A stretch of 64,000 nt of DNA, taken from NCBI GenBank assembly GCA_049974865.1, contig JBNGCX010000012.1:10650-74649 (forward strand), read 5' to 3'. This DNA comes from JAGSOU01 sp049974865. Lineage in GTDB: Bacteria > Pseudomonadota > Alphaproteobacteria > Rhodobacterales > Rhodobacteraceae. A program made the position numbers and the translations under genes. The notes below the pieces were generated by a model. That model ran no database searches, was not told the origin of the DNA, and was given only the letters and a program-made list of their open reading frames with translations. Positions 17,731-27,892 of this stretch are shown one piece after another (positions within the stretch are counted from its first letter, which is position 1; each line of letters starts with the position of its first letter).

Positions 17731-19173
17731 ATGATCTCTGCCGATATCTCTACCGTCCTGCCCGAGATCGTCCTGGCGGTCTATGCCATGCTGGCGCTGA
17801 TCTTCGCGGTCTATACCGGCAAGGACAGGACCGCGGGCCTGCTGGTCTGGGTGAGCGCCGGTGTGCTGCTGGTCACGGGCGCCTGGATCGGGTTCTCGGG
17901 GGCGGGGACCGAGACCGCCTTCAACGGCGCCTTCATCAATGACGGCTTTGCCCGCTTTGCCAAGGTGGTGGTGCTGGTCTCGGCCGCGGCCGTGCTGGTC
18001 ATGGGGCAGGAATACATGGCCCGGCGCGACCTGCTGCGGTTCGAATACCCTGTGCTGGTGGTGCTGTCGGTCGTGGGCATGATGATGATGGTCTCGGCCG
18101 GCGACCTGATGTCCCTCTACATGGGCCTGGAGTTGCAGTCGCTTGCGCTCTACGTCGTGGCATCTCTGCGCCGCGACAGCGTGAAATCGACCGAGGCGGG
18201 CCTGAAGTATTTCGTCCTCGGCGCCCTGTCCTCGGGCATGCTGCTCTACGGCGCGTCGCTGACCTACGGCTATGCCGGCACCACGCTGTTCTCGGGTATC
18301 ATCGGGGCCGCGGGCGAGGGCGGGCTGTCGCTGGGCCTGCTGTTCGGCCTGGTGTTCATGATCACGGGCCTGGCGTTCAAGGTCTCGGCCGTGCCGTTCC
18401 ACATGTGGACGCCGGATGTCTACGAAGGCTCGCCCACGCCGGTCACCGCCTTCTTCGCCACCGCGCCCAAGATGGCGGCGATGGGGCTGTTCGCCCGCGT
18501 CATGCACGACGCCTTCGGCGGGGCCACGCAGGATTGGGGGCAGGTGATCGCGCTGCTGGCGGTGCTGTCGATGTTCCTGGGCGCCGTGGCCGCGATCGGC
18601 CAACGCAACATCAAGCGCCTGATGGCCTATTCCTCGATCACCCACATGGGCTTTGCCCTGATGGCGCTGGCCGCGGGCACCGCGGGCGGCGTGCAGGCGA
18701 TGCTGATCTACATGGCGATCTACGTCACCATGAACGTGGGCACCTTCGCCTTCATCCTGTCGATGGAGAAGGACGGCCAGCCGGTCACCGATATCGGCGC
18801 GCTGAACATGTATTCCAAGACCGAGCCGCTGAAGGCGCTGGCCGTGCTGGTTCTGATGTTCAGCCTGGCGGGCGTGCCGCCGCTGGTGGGCTTCTTCGGC
18901 AAGTTCTACGCGCTGAAGGCGGCCGTGGACGCCGAAATGGCATGGCTGGCCGTCGCCGGCGTCGTGGCCTCGGTGATCAGCGCCTTCTACTACCTGCGGA
19001 TCGTCTTCTACATGTATTTCGGCGAAGACCGCGAGGGCGCGCTCGACGGCACGATGAGCCCGGTCCTGTGGGGCCTGCTCATGGCCTCGGCCGCGATCAT
19101 GCTGGTGGGCGTGATCAACCTCTTCGGGGTCGAAGGGCTGGCCGCCGCCGCGGCCGAGACCCTTGTCAACTGA
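17731..19173 (+). CDS. nuoN: NADH-quinone oxidoreductase subunit N
   Basis: Third antiporter-like proton-pumping subunit (480 aa, about 14 helices) and the last structural gene of complex I. Typical segments are YMGLELQSLALYVVASLRR near residue 131, KVSAVPFHMWTPDVYEGSPTP near 218 with its conserved Lys, and NIKRLMAYSSITHMGFALM near 293. A GGGGAGAG ribosome site precedes it. Its last codons overlap the TTG start of birA, so the next block is probably co-transcribed. Confidence 0.96.
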   Translation: MISADISTVLPEIVLAVYAMLALIFAVYTGKDRTAGLLVWVSAGVLLVTGAWIGFSGAGTETAFNGAFINDGFARFAKVVVLVSAAAVLVMGQEYMARRDLLRFEYPVLVVLSVVGMMMMVSAGDLMSLYMGLELQSLALYVVASLRRDSVKSTEAGLKYFVLGALSSGMLLYGASLTYGYAGTTLFSGIIGAAGEGGLSLGLLFGLVFMITGLAFKVSAVPFHMWTPDVYEGSPTPVTAFFATAPKMAAMGLFARVMHDAFGGATQDWGQVIALLAVLSMFLGAVAAIGQRNIKRLMAYSSITHMGFALMALAAGTAGGVQAMLIYMAIYVTMNVGTFAFILSMEKDGQPVTDIGALNMYSKTEPLKALAVLVLMFSLAGVPPLVGFFGKFYALKAAVDAEMAWLAVAGVVASVISAFYYLRIVFYMYFGEDREGALDGTMSPVLWGLLMASAAIMLVGVINLFGVEGLAAAAAETLVN

Positions 19174-19924
19174 CCCCTGGCCGGGCGGCTACGCCCGGCT
19201 GCACCTGGCCGAGGTCGACAGCACGCAAGGAGAGGCGGCGCGCCGCCTGGCCGAGCTGCCCGGCCCGACCTGGATCACCACCGACCGCCAGACCGCCGGC
19301 AAGGGCCGGCGCGGCCGCGCCTGGACCAGCCCGCCGGGCAATTTCGCCGCCACGCTGCTGCTGCGCCCGGCCGAGCCGCCGGCGCTGGCCGCGCTGCGCA
19401 GCTTCGTCGCGTCGCTGGCGCTGTTCGACGCCTTCGTCGCGGCCACCGGCCGGACCGAGCCCTTCGCGTTGAAATGGCCCAACGACGTGCTGCTGAACGG
19501 CGGCAAGGTGGCCGGCATCCTGCTGGAAAGCCTCGGGCAGGGGCAGGGGCAGGGGATCAGCCACCTGGCCATCGGCATCGGCGTGAACCTGACGGCCGCC
19601 CCCCCGCGCGAGGCGGTCGAGGCGCAGGCGCTGCCGCCCGTCAGCCTGCTGTCCGAGACCGGCGCGCAGGTCACGCCCGACGAATTCCTCGGGCTGCTGG
19701 CGCCCGCCTATGCCCGCTACGAGACGCAGCTCACCACCTACGGGTTCGGTCCCATCCGCGAGGCCTGGCTGGCCCGCGCGGCCCGGCTGGGCGAGGTGAT
19801 CACCGCCCGCACCGCCGCCGAAGAGATCACCGGAACCTTCGAAACGGTGGACGCGGGTGGCAACCTCGTTCTATCTACGGCCAAATCCCGCCGGGCCATC
19901 GCCGCGGCGGAAGTGTTCTTCTGA
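19163..19924 (+). CDS. birA: Biotin-[acetyl-CoA-carboxylase] ligase
   Basis: Cytoplasmic enzyme (253 aa) that makes biotinyl-AMP and attaches biotin to the carrier protein of acetyl-CoA carboxylase and related enzymes. The ATP/biotin loop GKGRRGRAW is at residues 47-55, and KWPNDVLLNGGKVAGILLE (catalytic Lys region) near 98-117. There is no N-terminal helix-turn-helix domain, so it is a ligase only, not a repressor like the E. coli protein. The start is TTG inside the end of nuoN. A birA homologue after nuoN is known in Paracoccus-type clusters. Confidence 0.93.
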   Translation: MSTDPWPGGYARLHLAEVDSTQGEAARRLAELPGPTWITTDRQTAGKGRRGRAWTSPPGNFAATLLLRPAEPPALAALRSFVASLALFDAFVAATGRTEPFALKWPNDVLLNGGKVAGILLESLGQGQGQGISHLAIGIGVNLTAAPPREAVEAQALPPVSLLSETGAQVTPDEFLGLLAPAYARYETQLTTYGFGPIREAWLARAARLGEVITARTAAEEITGTFETVDAGGNLVLSTAKSRRAIAAAEVFF

Positions 19925-19939
19925 CCGAAGGAGCGGGCC

Positions 19940-20719
19940 ATGCTTCTGGCCATCGATTGCGGCAACACCAACACCGTCTTCTCGATCTGGGACGGCGAGC
20001 ATTTCCTGTGCACCCTGCGCACCTCGACCGAGCATCAACGCACCGCGGACCAGTATTTCGTCTGGTTCTCGACCCTGCTGGCGCATCACCGGATCGAGGC
20101 CAATATCGACGCGGTGATCATCTCGTCCACCGTGCCGCGGGTGGTGTTCAACCTGCGGGTCTTCTCGGACCGCTATTTCAACTGCCGCCCGCTGGTGGTG
20201 GGCAAGCCCGAGTGCCTGCTGCCGCACGCGCCGCGGGTGGATCAGGGCACCCAGGTGGGACCCGACCGGCTGGTCAATACCGCGGCCGCCTTCGACCGTC
20301 ACGGTGGCGACCTGATCGTGGTCGATTTCGGCACCGCGACCACCTTCGACGTGGTGGCCGAGGATGGCGCCTATGTCGGCGGGGTGATCGCGCCAGGCGT
20401 CAACCTCAGCCTCGAGGCGCTGCACCAGGCCGCCGCGGCCCTGCCGCATGTGGACGTGACCAAACCGGCCAAGGTGATCGGCACCAACACCGTGGCCTGC
20501 ATGCAGTCGGGCGTGTTCTGGGGCTATGTCGGGCTGGTGCGGGGCGTCTGCGACCAGATTCGCGCCGAATACGAGCGCCCGATGAAGATTATCGGCACCG
20601 GGGGGCTTGCGCCGCTCTTCGCGCAGGGCGATGTGCTGTTCGACACGATCGAAGACGATCTCACCATGCACGGCCTGACCGTGATCCACGCGTACAACAA
20701 GACCCACGGGGCGATATGA
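19940..20719 (+). CDS. coaX: Type III pantothenate kinase
   Basis: Catalyses the first step of coenzyme A synthesis, phosphorylation of pantothenate (259 aa, usual length). The ASKHA-fold phosphate motif is MLLAIDCGNTNTVFSIWDG at the N-terminus. The substrate motif GPDRLVNTAAAF is near residue 110, followed by VVDFGTATTFDVV and GGVIAPGVNLSLEALHQ. CoaX enzymes use a monovalent cation and are not inhibited by CoA. GAAGGAGCGGGCC precedes the ATG. Its stop overlaps the ATG of the RNase J gene. Confidence 0.95.
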   Translation: MLLAIDCGNTNTVFSIWDGEHFLCTLRTSTEHQRTADQYFVWFSTLLAHHRIEANIDAVIISSTVPRVVFNLRVFSDRYFNCRPLVVGKPECLLPHAPRVDQGTQVGPDRLVNTAAAFDRHGGDLIVVDFGTATTFDVVAEDGAYVGGVIAPGVNLSLEALHQAAAALPHVDVTKPAKVIGTNTVACMQSGVFWGYVGLVRGVCDQIRAEYERPMKIIGTGGLAPLFAQGDVLFDTIEDDLTMHGLTVIHAYNKTHGAI

Positions 20720-22386
20720 GCAAGAAGAACCGTCTGATTTACCTTCCGCTCGGCGGTGCCGGCGAGATCGGGATGAACGCCTATGTCTACGGCTACGGGC
20801 CGGAGGACGATGAGCGTTACATCCTGGTCGATCTCGGCGTCACCTTCCCCGACATGGACAGCACGCCGGGCGTCGACCTGATCTTTGCCGACATCCAGTG
20901 GATCGAGGAGCGCGCCGACCGGCTGGAGGCGATCTTTATCACCCACGCGCACGAGGATCACGTCGGCGCGCTGGGGCATCTGTGGAACCGGCTCAAGGCG
21001 CCGGTCTATACCCGCGCCTTCACCGGCAACATCGCCATGCGCAAGCTGGAAGAGCAGGGCGCGGACCCCCACACCGTGAAGGTGGTGCTGCCCTTCCCCG
21101 AGGTGGTCGAGGCGGGGCCGTTCAAGGTCTCTTTCGTGCCGGTTTCGCATTCCATCCCCGAAAGTTCGGCACTGGTGATCGACACGCCGAAGGGGCGGAT
21201 CGTGCATACCGGCGATTTCAAGCTGGATGAAAGCCCGGTGGTGGGCGAGGCGTTCGATCCCGCGCTGTGGCAGCAGATCGGCGAAGAGGGCGTCAAGGTG
21301 CTGGTCTGCGACTCGACCAACGTCTTCTCGCCCAACCCGGGTCGGTCCGAGGCCACGGTGGGCCCGGCCATCCATCAGCTGGTGGAGCGGTCCAAGGGCA
21401 TGATGGTGGCCACCACCTTCGCCTCCAACATCGCGCGGGTGAGGACGCTGGCCGAGGCCGGGCACCGCGCCGGCCGGTCCATCGTTCTGCTGGGCCGCGC
21501 CATGCGCCGGATGATCGAGGCGGGCGTCGAAAGCGGCGTGCTGCACGACTTCCCCAAGACCGTCAGCCCCGAGGACGCCAAGGACATCCCCCGCGAGAAC
21601 CTGATGCTGATCGTCACCGGCAGCCAGGGCGAGCGCCGGGCGGCCTCGGCGCAGCTGGCGCGGGGCAAATACATGGGGCTGCAGATGAAGGAGGGGGATA
21701 CCTTCCTGTTCTCGTCCAAGACCATCCCGGGCAACGAGCGCGGCGTGCTGCGCATCGTCAACGCGTTTTCCGAGATGGGCGTCGACGTGGTCGACGACGC
21801 GGCGGACCTTTACCACGTCTCGGGCCATGCCAACCGGCCCGACCTGAAGCGCATGCACGAGATCCTGCACCCGCAGATGGTGCTGCCCATGCATGGCGAG
21901 CACCGCCACCTGCGCGCCCATGTGGCGCTGGCGGCCGAGAACGACATCCCGGGCCTGATTGCGGCCAACGGCACCATGGTGGACCTCACCGGCGGCGTGC
22001 CCAAGGTGGCCGAGTATATCGAGACCGGCCGCACCTACCTGGACGGCGCGGTGCAGATCGGCGCGCTGGACGGCGTCGTGCGCGACCGCATCCGGCTGGC
22101 GCTGAACGGGCTGGTGGTGATCACCCAGATCATCGACGAGGACGGCGAGCCGCTGGGCGAGCCCTGGGCCGAGCTGATGGGCCTTCCGGAAACCGGCCGC
22201 TCGAAGGCGCCGCTGGCCGATGTTCTGGAAGAGGACCTGACGCAGTTCGTCAACCGCGCCGACGCCAAGACCCTGCGCGACGACGACACGCTGTCGGACG
22301 CCCTGCGCCGCGTGGCGCGCAAGACCGCGCAGGAAGAGATCGGCAAGAAGCCCGAGGTCATCGTGGTGATCAGCCGTCTGAGCTGA
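20716..22386 (+). CDS. rnj: Ribonuclease J
   Basis: Metallo-beta-lactamase/beta-CASP ribonuclease (556 aa) with 5'-3' exonuclease and endonuclease activity on RNA. The zinc motif HAHEDH is at residues 77-82 (H77, H79, D81, H82). Later metal ligands lie in PVSHSIPES and HTGDFKLDE near 140-170. The beta-CASP part has CDSTNVFSPNPGRSE and VTGSQGERRAA, and the distal motif is VLPMHGEHRHLRAH. In alphaproteobacteria RNase J works on rRNA 5' ends and mRNA decay. ATG overlaps the coaX stop; this is the last gene before a strong terminator. Confidence 0.95.
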   Translation: MSKKNRLIYLPLGGAGEIGMNAYVYGYGPEDDERYILVDLGVTFPDMDSTPGVDLIFADIQWIEERADRLEAIFITHAHEDHVGALGHLWNRLKAPVYTRAFTGNIAMRKLEEQGADPHTVKVVLPFPEVVEAGPFKVSFVPVSHSIPESSALVIDTPKGRIVHTGDFKLDESPVVGEAFDPALWQQIGEEGVKVLVCDSTNVFSPNPGRSEATVGPAIHQLVERSKGMMVATTFASNIARVRTLAEAGHRAGRSIVLLGRAMRRMIEAGVESGVLHDFPKTVSPEDAKDIPRENLMLIVTGSQGERRAASAQLARGKYMGLQMKEGDTFLFSSKTIPGNERGVLRIVNAFSEMGVDVVDDAADLYHVSGHANRPDLKRMHEILHPQMVLPMHGEHRHLRAHVALAAENDIPGLIAANGTMVDLTGGVPKVAEYIETGRTYLDGAVQIGALDGVVRDRIRLALNGLVVITQIIDEDGEPLGEPWAELMGLPETGRSKAPLADVLEEDLTQFVNRADAKTLRDDDTLSDALRRVARKTAQEEIGKKPEVIVVISRLS

Positions 22387-22429
22387 GACGGAAAGCCCGG
22401 CGTTTTTCGTTCCCCGGCGCCGAATTCAG

Positions 22430-22465
22430 AAACGCCCCCGAAGTGATTTCACTTCGGGGGCGTTT
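22430..22465. terminator. Bidirectional intrinsic terminator between rnj and the DEAD-box gene
   Basis: A perfect 17-bp inverted repeat: AAACGCCCCCGAAGTGA (22430-22446) and its complement (22449-22465) with a 2-base loop. The stem is GC-rich in the middle and ends in AAA and TTT, which suits termination from both sides. It sits between the stop of rnj (22386) and the stop of the convergent helicase gene (22500). Confidence 0.85.
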
Positions 22466-22499
22466 CCGTATCGAACTCGGGCGACTGAGCGTCAGAGCC

Positions 22500-23867
22500 T
22501 CAGCTGGCCTCTTTCTGCTTTTCCTTGGCCGGCTTGAAGGAGCGCAGCAGGAAGGCGGGCACGTGATCGCCCATGCCGACCACGGGCTCGTCCTTGCGCC
22601 TGTCGCCCTTGCCGCGGGCCGGTTTCGCGCGGCCCTTGGCCTCGGCCTTGCGCGGCGCGGGTTCGGCCTTTTGCTCGGGCTTTTCTTCCGCCTTGCGCTT
22701 CGGCTCGGCCGCCTTGCCCTTCAGCGGGTTTTCGAGGCGCGGGATCTCTTTCTTCACCAGGGACTCGATCGCCTCGAGGTATTTCTCGTCATGCGGCACG
22801 CAGATCATCAGCGCCTTGCCGCTGCGTCCGGCGCGGCCGGTGCGGCCGATGCGGTGCACGTAGTCCTCGGCATGGCTGGGCACGTCGTAGTTGAACACGT
22901 GGCTGACCGAGGGCACGTCAAGCCCCCGCGCGGCCACGTCCGAGGCACAGAGGAAGCGCAGCTTGCCCTCGCGGAAGGCCTCCAGCGTTTTCGTCCGCTG
23001 CGACTGGTCGAGGTCGCCGTGAATCGGCGCCGCGTCGTAGCCGTGCTTGCTGAGCGACTTGGCGACGACATCGACCTCGGTCTTGCGGTTGCAGAAGATG
23101 ATCGCGTTGGTGAGCGCCTCGCCTTCCTTGTCGATCAGGGCGCGCAGCAACTCGCGCTTTTCCTTGGCCTGCCGGTCCTTGCGCGAGGCTTTGAATAGAA
23201 CCACGCCCTGCTCGATGTTCTCTCCGGTGGTCGCGGCGCGGGCGACCTCGATCTTGACCGGGTTGTGCAGGAAGGTGTTGGTGATCCGCTCAATCTCGGG
23301 CGCCATGGTGGCCGAGAAGAACAGTGTCTGGCGGGTGAAGGGCGTCAGCTGGAAGATGCGCTCGATATCCGGGATGAAGCCCATGTCGAGCATCCGGTCG
23401 GCCTCGTCCACCACCATGATCTGCACGCCAGTCAGCAGCAGCTTGCCGCGCTCGAAATGGTCGAGCAGGCGGCCGGGGGTGGCGATCAGCACGTCGACGC
23501 CCTTGTCGATCAGCGCGTCCTGTTCCTTGAACGAGACGCCGCCGATCAGCAGCGCCTTGGTCAGCCGGGTGTTCTTGGCGTAGATGTCGAAGTTCTCGGC
23601 CACCTGCGCGGCCAGTTCGCGCGTGGGGGCCAGCACCAGGCTGCGCGGCATGCGCGCCCGCGCGCGGCCCTTGGCCAGCATCGTGATCATCGGCAGGGTG
23701 AAGCTGGCGGTCTTGCCGGTGCCGGTCTGGGCGATGCCCAGAACGTCGCGCCCTTCCAGCGCGGGCGGAATGGCGCCGGCCTGGATCGGCGTCGGCGTCT
23801 CGTAGCCCGCGTCTTCAACGGCGGAAAGCACTTTGGGGTCCAACCCCAGGTCGGCGAATTTGGTCAT
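22500..23867 (-). CDS. DEAD-box RNA helicase (RhlE-like)
   Basis: ATP-dependent RNA helicase of 455 aa. In order: Q motif (GYETPTPIQ, 21-29), Walker A AQTGTGKT (46-53), PTRELA, TPGRLLDH, DEAD with VVDEADRMLDMGF near 150, SAT, and HRIGRTGRAG near 328. The C-terminal 80 residues are a basic, low-complexity Lys/Ala/Glu/Pro tail, as in RhlE relatives that act in ribosome assembly or mRNA turnover. The start is set at MTKFADLGL; the frame stays open upstream, but those 13 codons look non-coding. Confidence 0.93.
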   Translation of the reverse strand: MTKFADLGLDPKVLSAVEDAGYETPTPIQAGAIPPALEGRDVLGIAQTGTGKTASFTLPMITMLAKGRARARMPRSLVLAPTRELAAQVAENFDIYAKNTRLTKALLIGGVSFKEQDALIDKGVDVLIATPGRLLDHFERGKLLLTGVQIMVVDEADRMLDMGFIPDIERIFQLTPFTRQTLFFSATMAPEIERITNTFLHNPVKIEVARAATTGENIEQGVVLFKASRKDRQAKEKRELLRALIDKEGEALTNAIIFCNRKTEVDVVAKSLSKHGYDAAPIHGDLDQSQRTKTLEAFREGKLRFLCASDVAARGLDVPSVSHVFNYDVPSHAEDYVHRIGRTGRAGRSGKALMICVPHDEKYLEAIESLVKKEIPRLENPLKGKAAEPKRKAEEKPEQKAEPAPRKAEAKGRAKPARGKGDRRKDEPVVGMGDHVPAFLLRSFKPAKEKQKEAS

Positions 23868-24005
23868 GTAGGTCCTTCGGATTGGCGGCGAGTGGTATGG
23901 CCGCATCCCCGCGCGGCCCGACCGACCGAATTGCCGGTCTGCATCTGAATTTGCTCAATACGCTAAGCGCGGCTTTCGGTCAAGAAAGCTGCCCAAAATG
24001 ACGGC

Positions 24006-24611
24006 TCATAGCAGGAACTTGCCCAGCAGCCAGAAGGCCGGCGCGATGGCGGCGAAGCCGAGCAGGGTCACGATCCCGTCCCGCGCGCTCATGCCCAGCC
24101 CGATCAGCAGCACGTGGATCGACAGCACGAAGGGCAGGCCGGGGATGAACCCGATCAGGAAGATCACCGCGCCCGTGGCGATGAAGATCGCCGCCGCCGT
24201 GGTCAGGGTCAGCCCGTTATCGACCAGCCGGCAGTAGCGCGGCATCAGCACCGGGCGCAGCCGTCGCGCCAGGGGGCGCGCCCGTTTGACCGAGGCGCGC
24301 AGCAGATCGGCCGAGATCAACCGCCGCCGCAGCCCCACGGGCGCCCAGAGCCGTTTCTGCCCGATCAGCATCTGCAGCCCGATCCGCACCAGCACGATCG
24401 CCACAAGCCCGGGCATACCGGGGATCATCCCCACCGGCATGATCAGGAAGGCCGAGAGCGTGACCAGCAGCGGCCCGAAGCCGCGGGCCCCCAGGGCGTC
24501 GATGATCTCGCCCAGGCTGACCTCCTCCTCCTCGTCGAGCAGCGCCTCCAGGTCGTCAAGAAGGCCCGAGATCTGGTCGTCGTCGTCGTCGGGAGTGTCG
24601 GGGGGAAGCAT
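24006..24611 (-). CDS. ExoD-family membrane protein
   Basis: 201 aa. The first 35 residues are strongly acidic (a run of five Asp, later four Glu), followed by the ExoD pattern: LGARGFGPLLVTLSAFLIMPVG near 42 and GMIPGMPGLVAIVLVRIGLQML near 62. Two to three hydrophobic helices follow near the C-terminus. ExoD was named in Sinorhizobium for an exopolysaccharide and alkali-sensitivity phenotype; the biochemical role is unresolved. It starts 4 bases before the prfC stop on the same strand and is likely co-transcribed with prfC. Confidence 0.85.
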   Translation of the reverse strand: MLPPDTPDDDDDQISGLLDDLEALLDEEEEVSLGEIIDALGARGFGPLLVTLSAFLIMPVGMIPGMPGLVAIVLVRIGLQMLIGQKRLWAPVGLRRRLISADLLRASVKRARPLARRLRPVLMPRYCRLVDNGLTLTTAAAIFIATGAVIFLIGFIPGLPFVLSIHVLLIGLGMSARDGIVTLLGFAAIAPAFWLLGKFLL

Positions 24612-24615
24612 CGCT

Positions 24616-26223
<1,608 letters not shown>

Positions 26224-26263
26224 GCAGGCCATATAGGCAAGCGCGGCGTCCGGCGCAATCTCC

Positions 26264-27094
26264 CTAGCGCGCGATCAGCAGGTCGCAGGGCGGGTTCCGG
26301 ATCAGGTCGTTGGCGAGGCTGCCGAGGAAGGCGGGGGCACCGCCCACGCGGCCATGCGCGCCGATCGCCAGCAGGTCGCAGCCCAGATTGGCGGCTCGCG
26401 TGGTCACCACGCTGACAGCCGCCCCCTCGATCAGGTCGACCTCGCCCAGTTTCTCGGGCAGGGTGGCCTGGTCGCGCCACAGGGTATAGCTGTCGCGGGC
26501 CTCGCGCAGGAAGGGCGCCGCGGTGCTGGCCGCGCCGGCGGCCGGGGAATAGCCCTTGTAGGGAATATGGACCACGTGCACCCCGTGCAGCGCGGCGTCG
26601 GGGGCCAGCTCGGCCGCCAGGCATAGCGCATGGGTCGAGGCGGGCGCGAAATCCAGCGCCGCCAGGACGGTGTTGTAGGGGTGGTCGACCGGATCGGTGA
26701 CCAGCAGAACCGGGCAGTCCTGCAGCCGCACGATGCGCTCCATCGTGGTTTCGCGCAGCATGTCGAGGAAGGGGCGGGCGCGGTGGACGCCCAGCACCAG
26801 CAGGTCGGCCTGCTCGGTCGCAGCCACGGCCGAGATCGTGCCGACCGGATCGCCGATCACCGCGCGGGTCTCGTGGCGCACCTTCTCGGCCCCCTTGTGG
26901 CTGGCGGCGAACTGGTCGAGCCGCGCCTCTGCGCTGGACTTCATCTGGTGCGCCATGTCGTCGGGCAGGGCGTCGTCGACGACGGTGAGCAGCGTCAACC
27001 GCGCGCCCAGCTTTCCGGCCAGTTCAAACGCGCGGGCCACGGAGCGGTCGGCGCGGGGCGAAAGGTCGGTGGCGACAAGCAGATGCTTCATCAT
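26264..27094 (-). CDS. Tandem-domain universal stress protein
   Basis: 276 aa with two UspA-type domains. Domain 1 (about 1-140) begins KHLLVATDLSPRADRSVARA and has the nucleotide-side motif LLVLGVHRARPFLDML. Domain 2 (about 143-276) begins NTVLAALDFAPASTHAL and ends LLAIGAHGRVGGAPAFLGSLANDLI, close to the G-x2-G-x9-G-S ATP signature. Such proteins support survival under stress; the partner is unknown. AAAGGAGG lies nine bases before the first of two adjacent ATG codons, which fixes the start. It is divergent from the ParA-like gene. Confidence 0.92.
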   Translation of the reverse strand: MMKHLLVATDLSPRADRSVARAFELAGKLGARLTLLTVVDDALPDDMAHQMKSSAEARLDQFAASHKGAEKVRHETRAVIGDPVGTISAVAATEQADLLVLGVHRARPFLDMLRETTMERIVRLQDCPVLLVTDPVDHPYNTVLAALDFAPASTHALCLAAELAPDAALHGVHVVHIPYKGYSPAAGAASTAAPFLREARDSYTLWRDQATLPEKLGEVDLIEGAAVSVVTTRAANLGCDLLAIGAHGRVGGAPAFLGSLANDLIRNPPCDLLIAR

Positions 27095-27139
27095 GGGTGG
27101 CGGCCTCCTTTGGTGTCCAAGGGTAATGCTAGGGGGGTT

Positions 27140-27190
27140 CGGCGCTATCGCAAGAAGAAAAAGTGTATATACTTTGCATATCAAGACGCA
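27140..27190. promoter_or_regulatory. AT-rich divergent promoter region between usp and the ParA-like gene
   Basis: This is the only AT-rich patch in the 174-base divergent gap. It contains TATACT (27168-27173), a good -10 element for the + strand, and a perfect 8-bp palindrome GTATATAC (27165-27172) overlapping it. No good -35 element is placed at 17 bases. The palindrome could be an operator. Confidence 0.3.
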
Positions 27191-27268
27191 CCCGTTTACA
27201 CAGGAGCAGGACAGGCGCGGGCGGCAGGGCGGTTCGGTCGCGCGGAATCCCGGTACGGAGAAAGAAAC

Positions 27269-27892
27269 ATGCGGACGGTCCTGATCGCGAACCGCAAGGG
27301 CGGCTGCGGCAAGACCACGGTGGCCATCACCGTGGCCGCGGCGCTGGCCGATGGCGGCTGGAAGGTGGCGCTGGCCGATGCCGACCCGCAGAAATCGGCC
27401 CTGCGCTGGCTGAGGCGGCGGCCGAAATCCGCCGCTGCCATCCGCGCTGTGGACTGGAGCAGCCCGAAATCGCTGGGCGATGTGCCGAAGAAGACCGACT
27501 GGGTGGTGATCGACGCCCCCGGCTCGATCTACGACGAGGAGGCCCAGGCGCTGATCGCCGAGGCCAAGGCGGTGATCACGCCCCTCCTGCCGTCCTTCTT
27601 CGACGAGGATGCCACGCGGCGGTTCCTCAAGGATATCCGCGACATCAAGCGCATCCGCAAGGGCAAGGTGGGGATCGAGCTGCTGGCCAACCGGGTGCGC
27701 CCGCGCGCCCGCGCCAACGAGCGGCTGGCCGCGTTTTTCGAGCGGATCGGCCAACAGCCCGCCGCCACCATCAGCGAGCGCGTGGCCTATGGCGACCTCG
27801 CCGAGGAGGGGCTGACGATTTTCGACAGGCCGCAAAAGCTCTACGCGCCGATGCGCGCGCAGTGGACGCCGCTGCTGGAGCGGCTGGTCTAG
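27269..27892 (+). CDS. Small ParA/MinD-type ATPase without a ParB partner
   Basis: 207 aa P-loop ATPase. The deviant Walker A motif RKGGCGKTTVA is at residues 9-19, with the signature lysine of the ParA/MinD group. Walker A' DADPQKSALRWLRRR follows near 39, and Walker B-like WVVIDAPGSIYDEEA near 78. These ATPases position DNA, proteins or organelles. No ParB-like or cargo gene is adjacent, so the cargo is unknown. ACGGAGAAAG precedes the ATG. It converges on, and overlaps by 4 bases, the Hint gene. Confidence 0.85.
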   Translation: MRTVLIANRKGGCGKTTVAITVAAALADGGWKVALADADPQKSALRWLRRRPKSAAAIRAVDWSSPKSLGDVPKKTDWVVIDAPGSIYDEEAQALIAEAKAVITPLLPSFFDEDATRRFLKDIRDIKRIRKGKVGIELLANRVRPRARANERLAAFFERIGQQPAATISERVAYGDLAEEGLTIFDRPQKLYAPMRAQWTPLLERLV

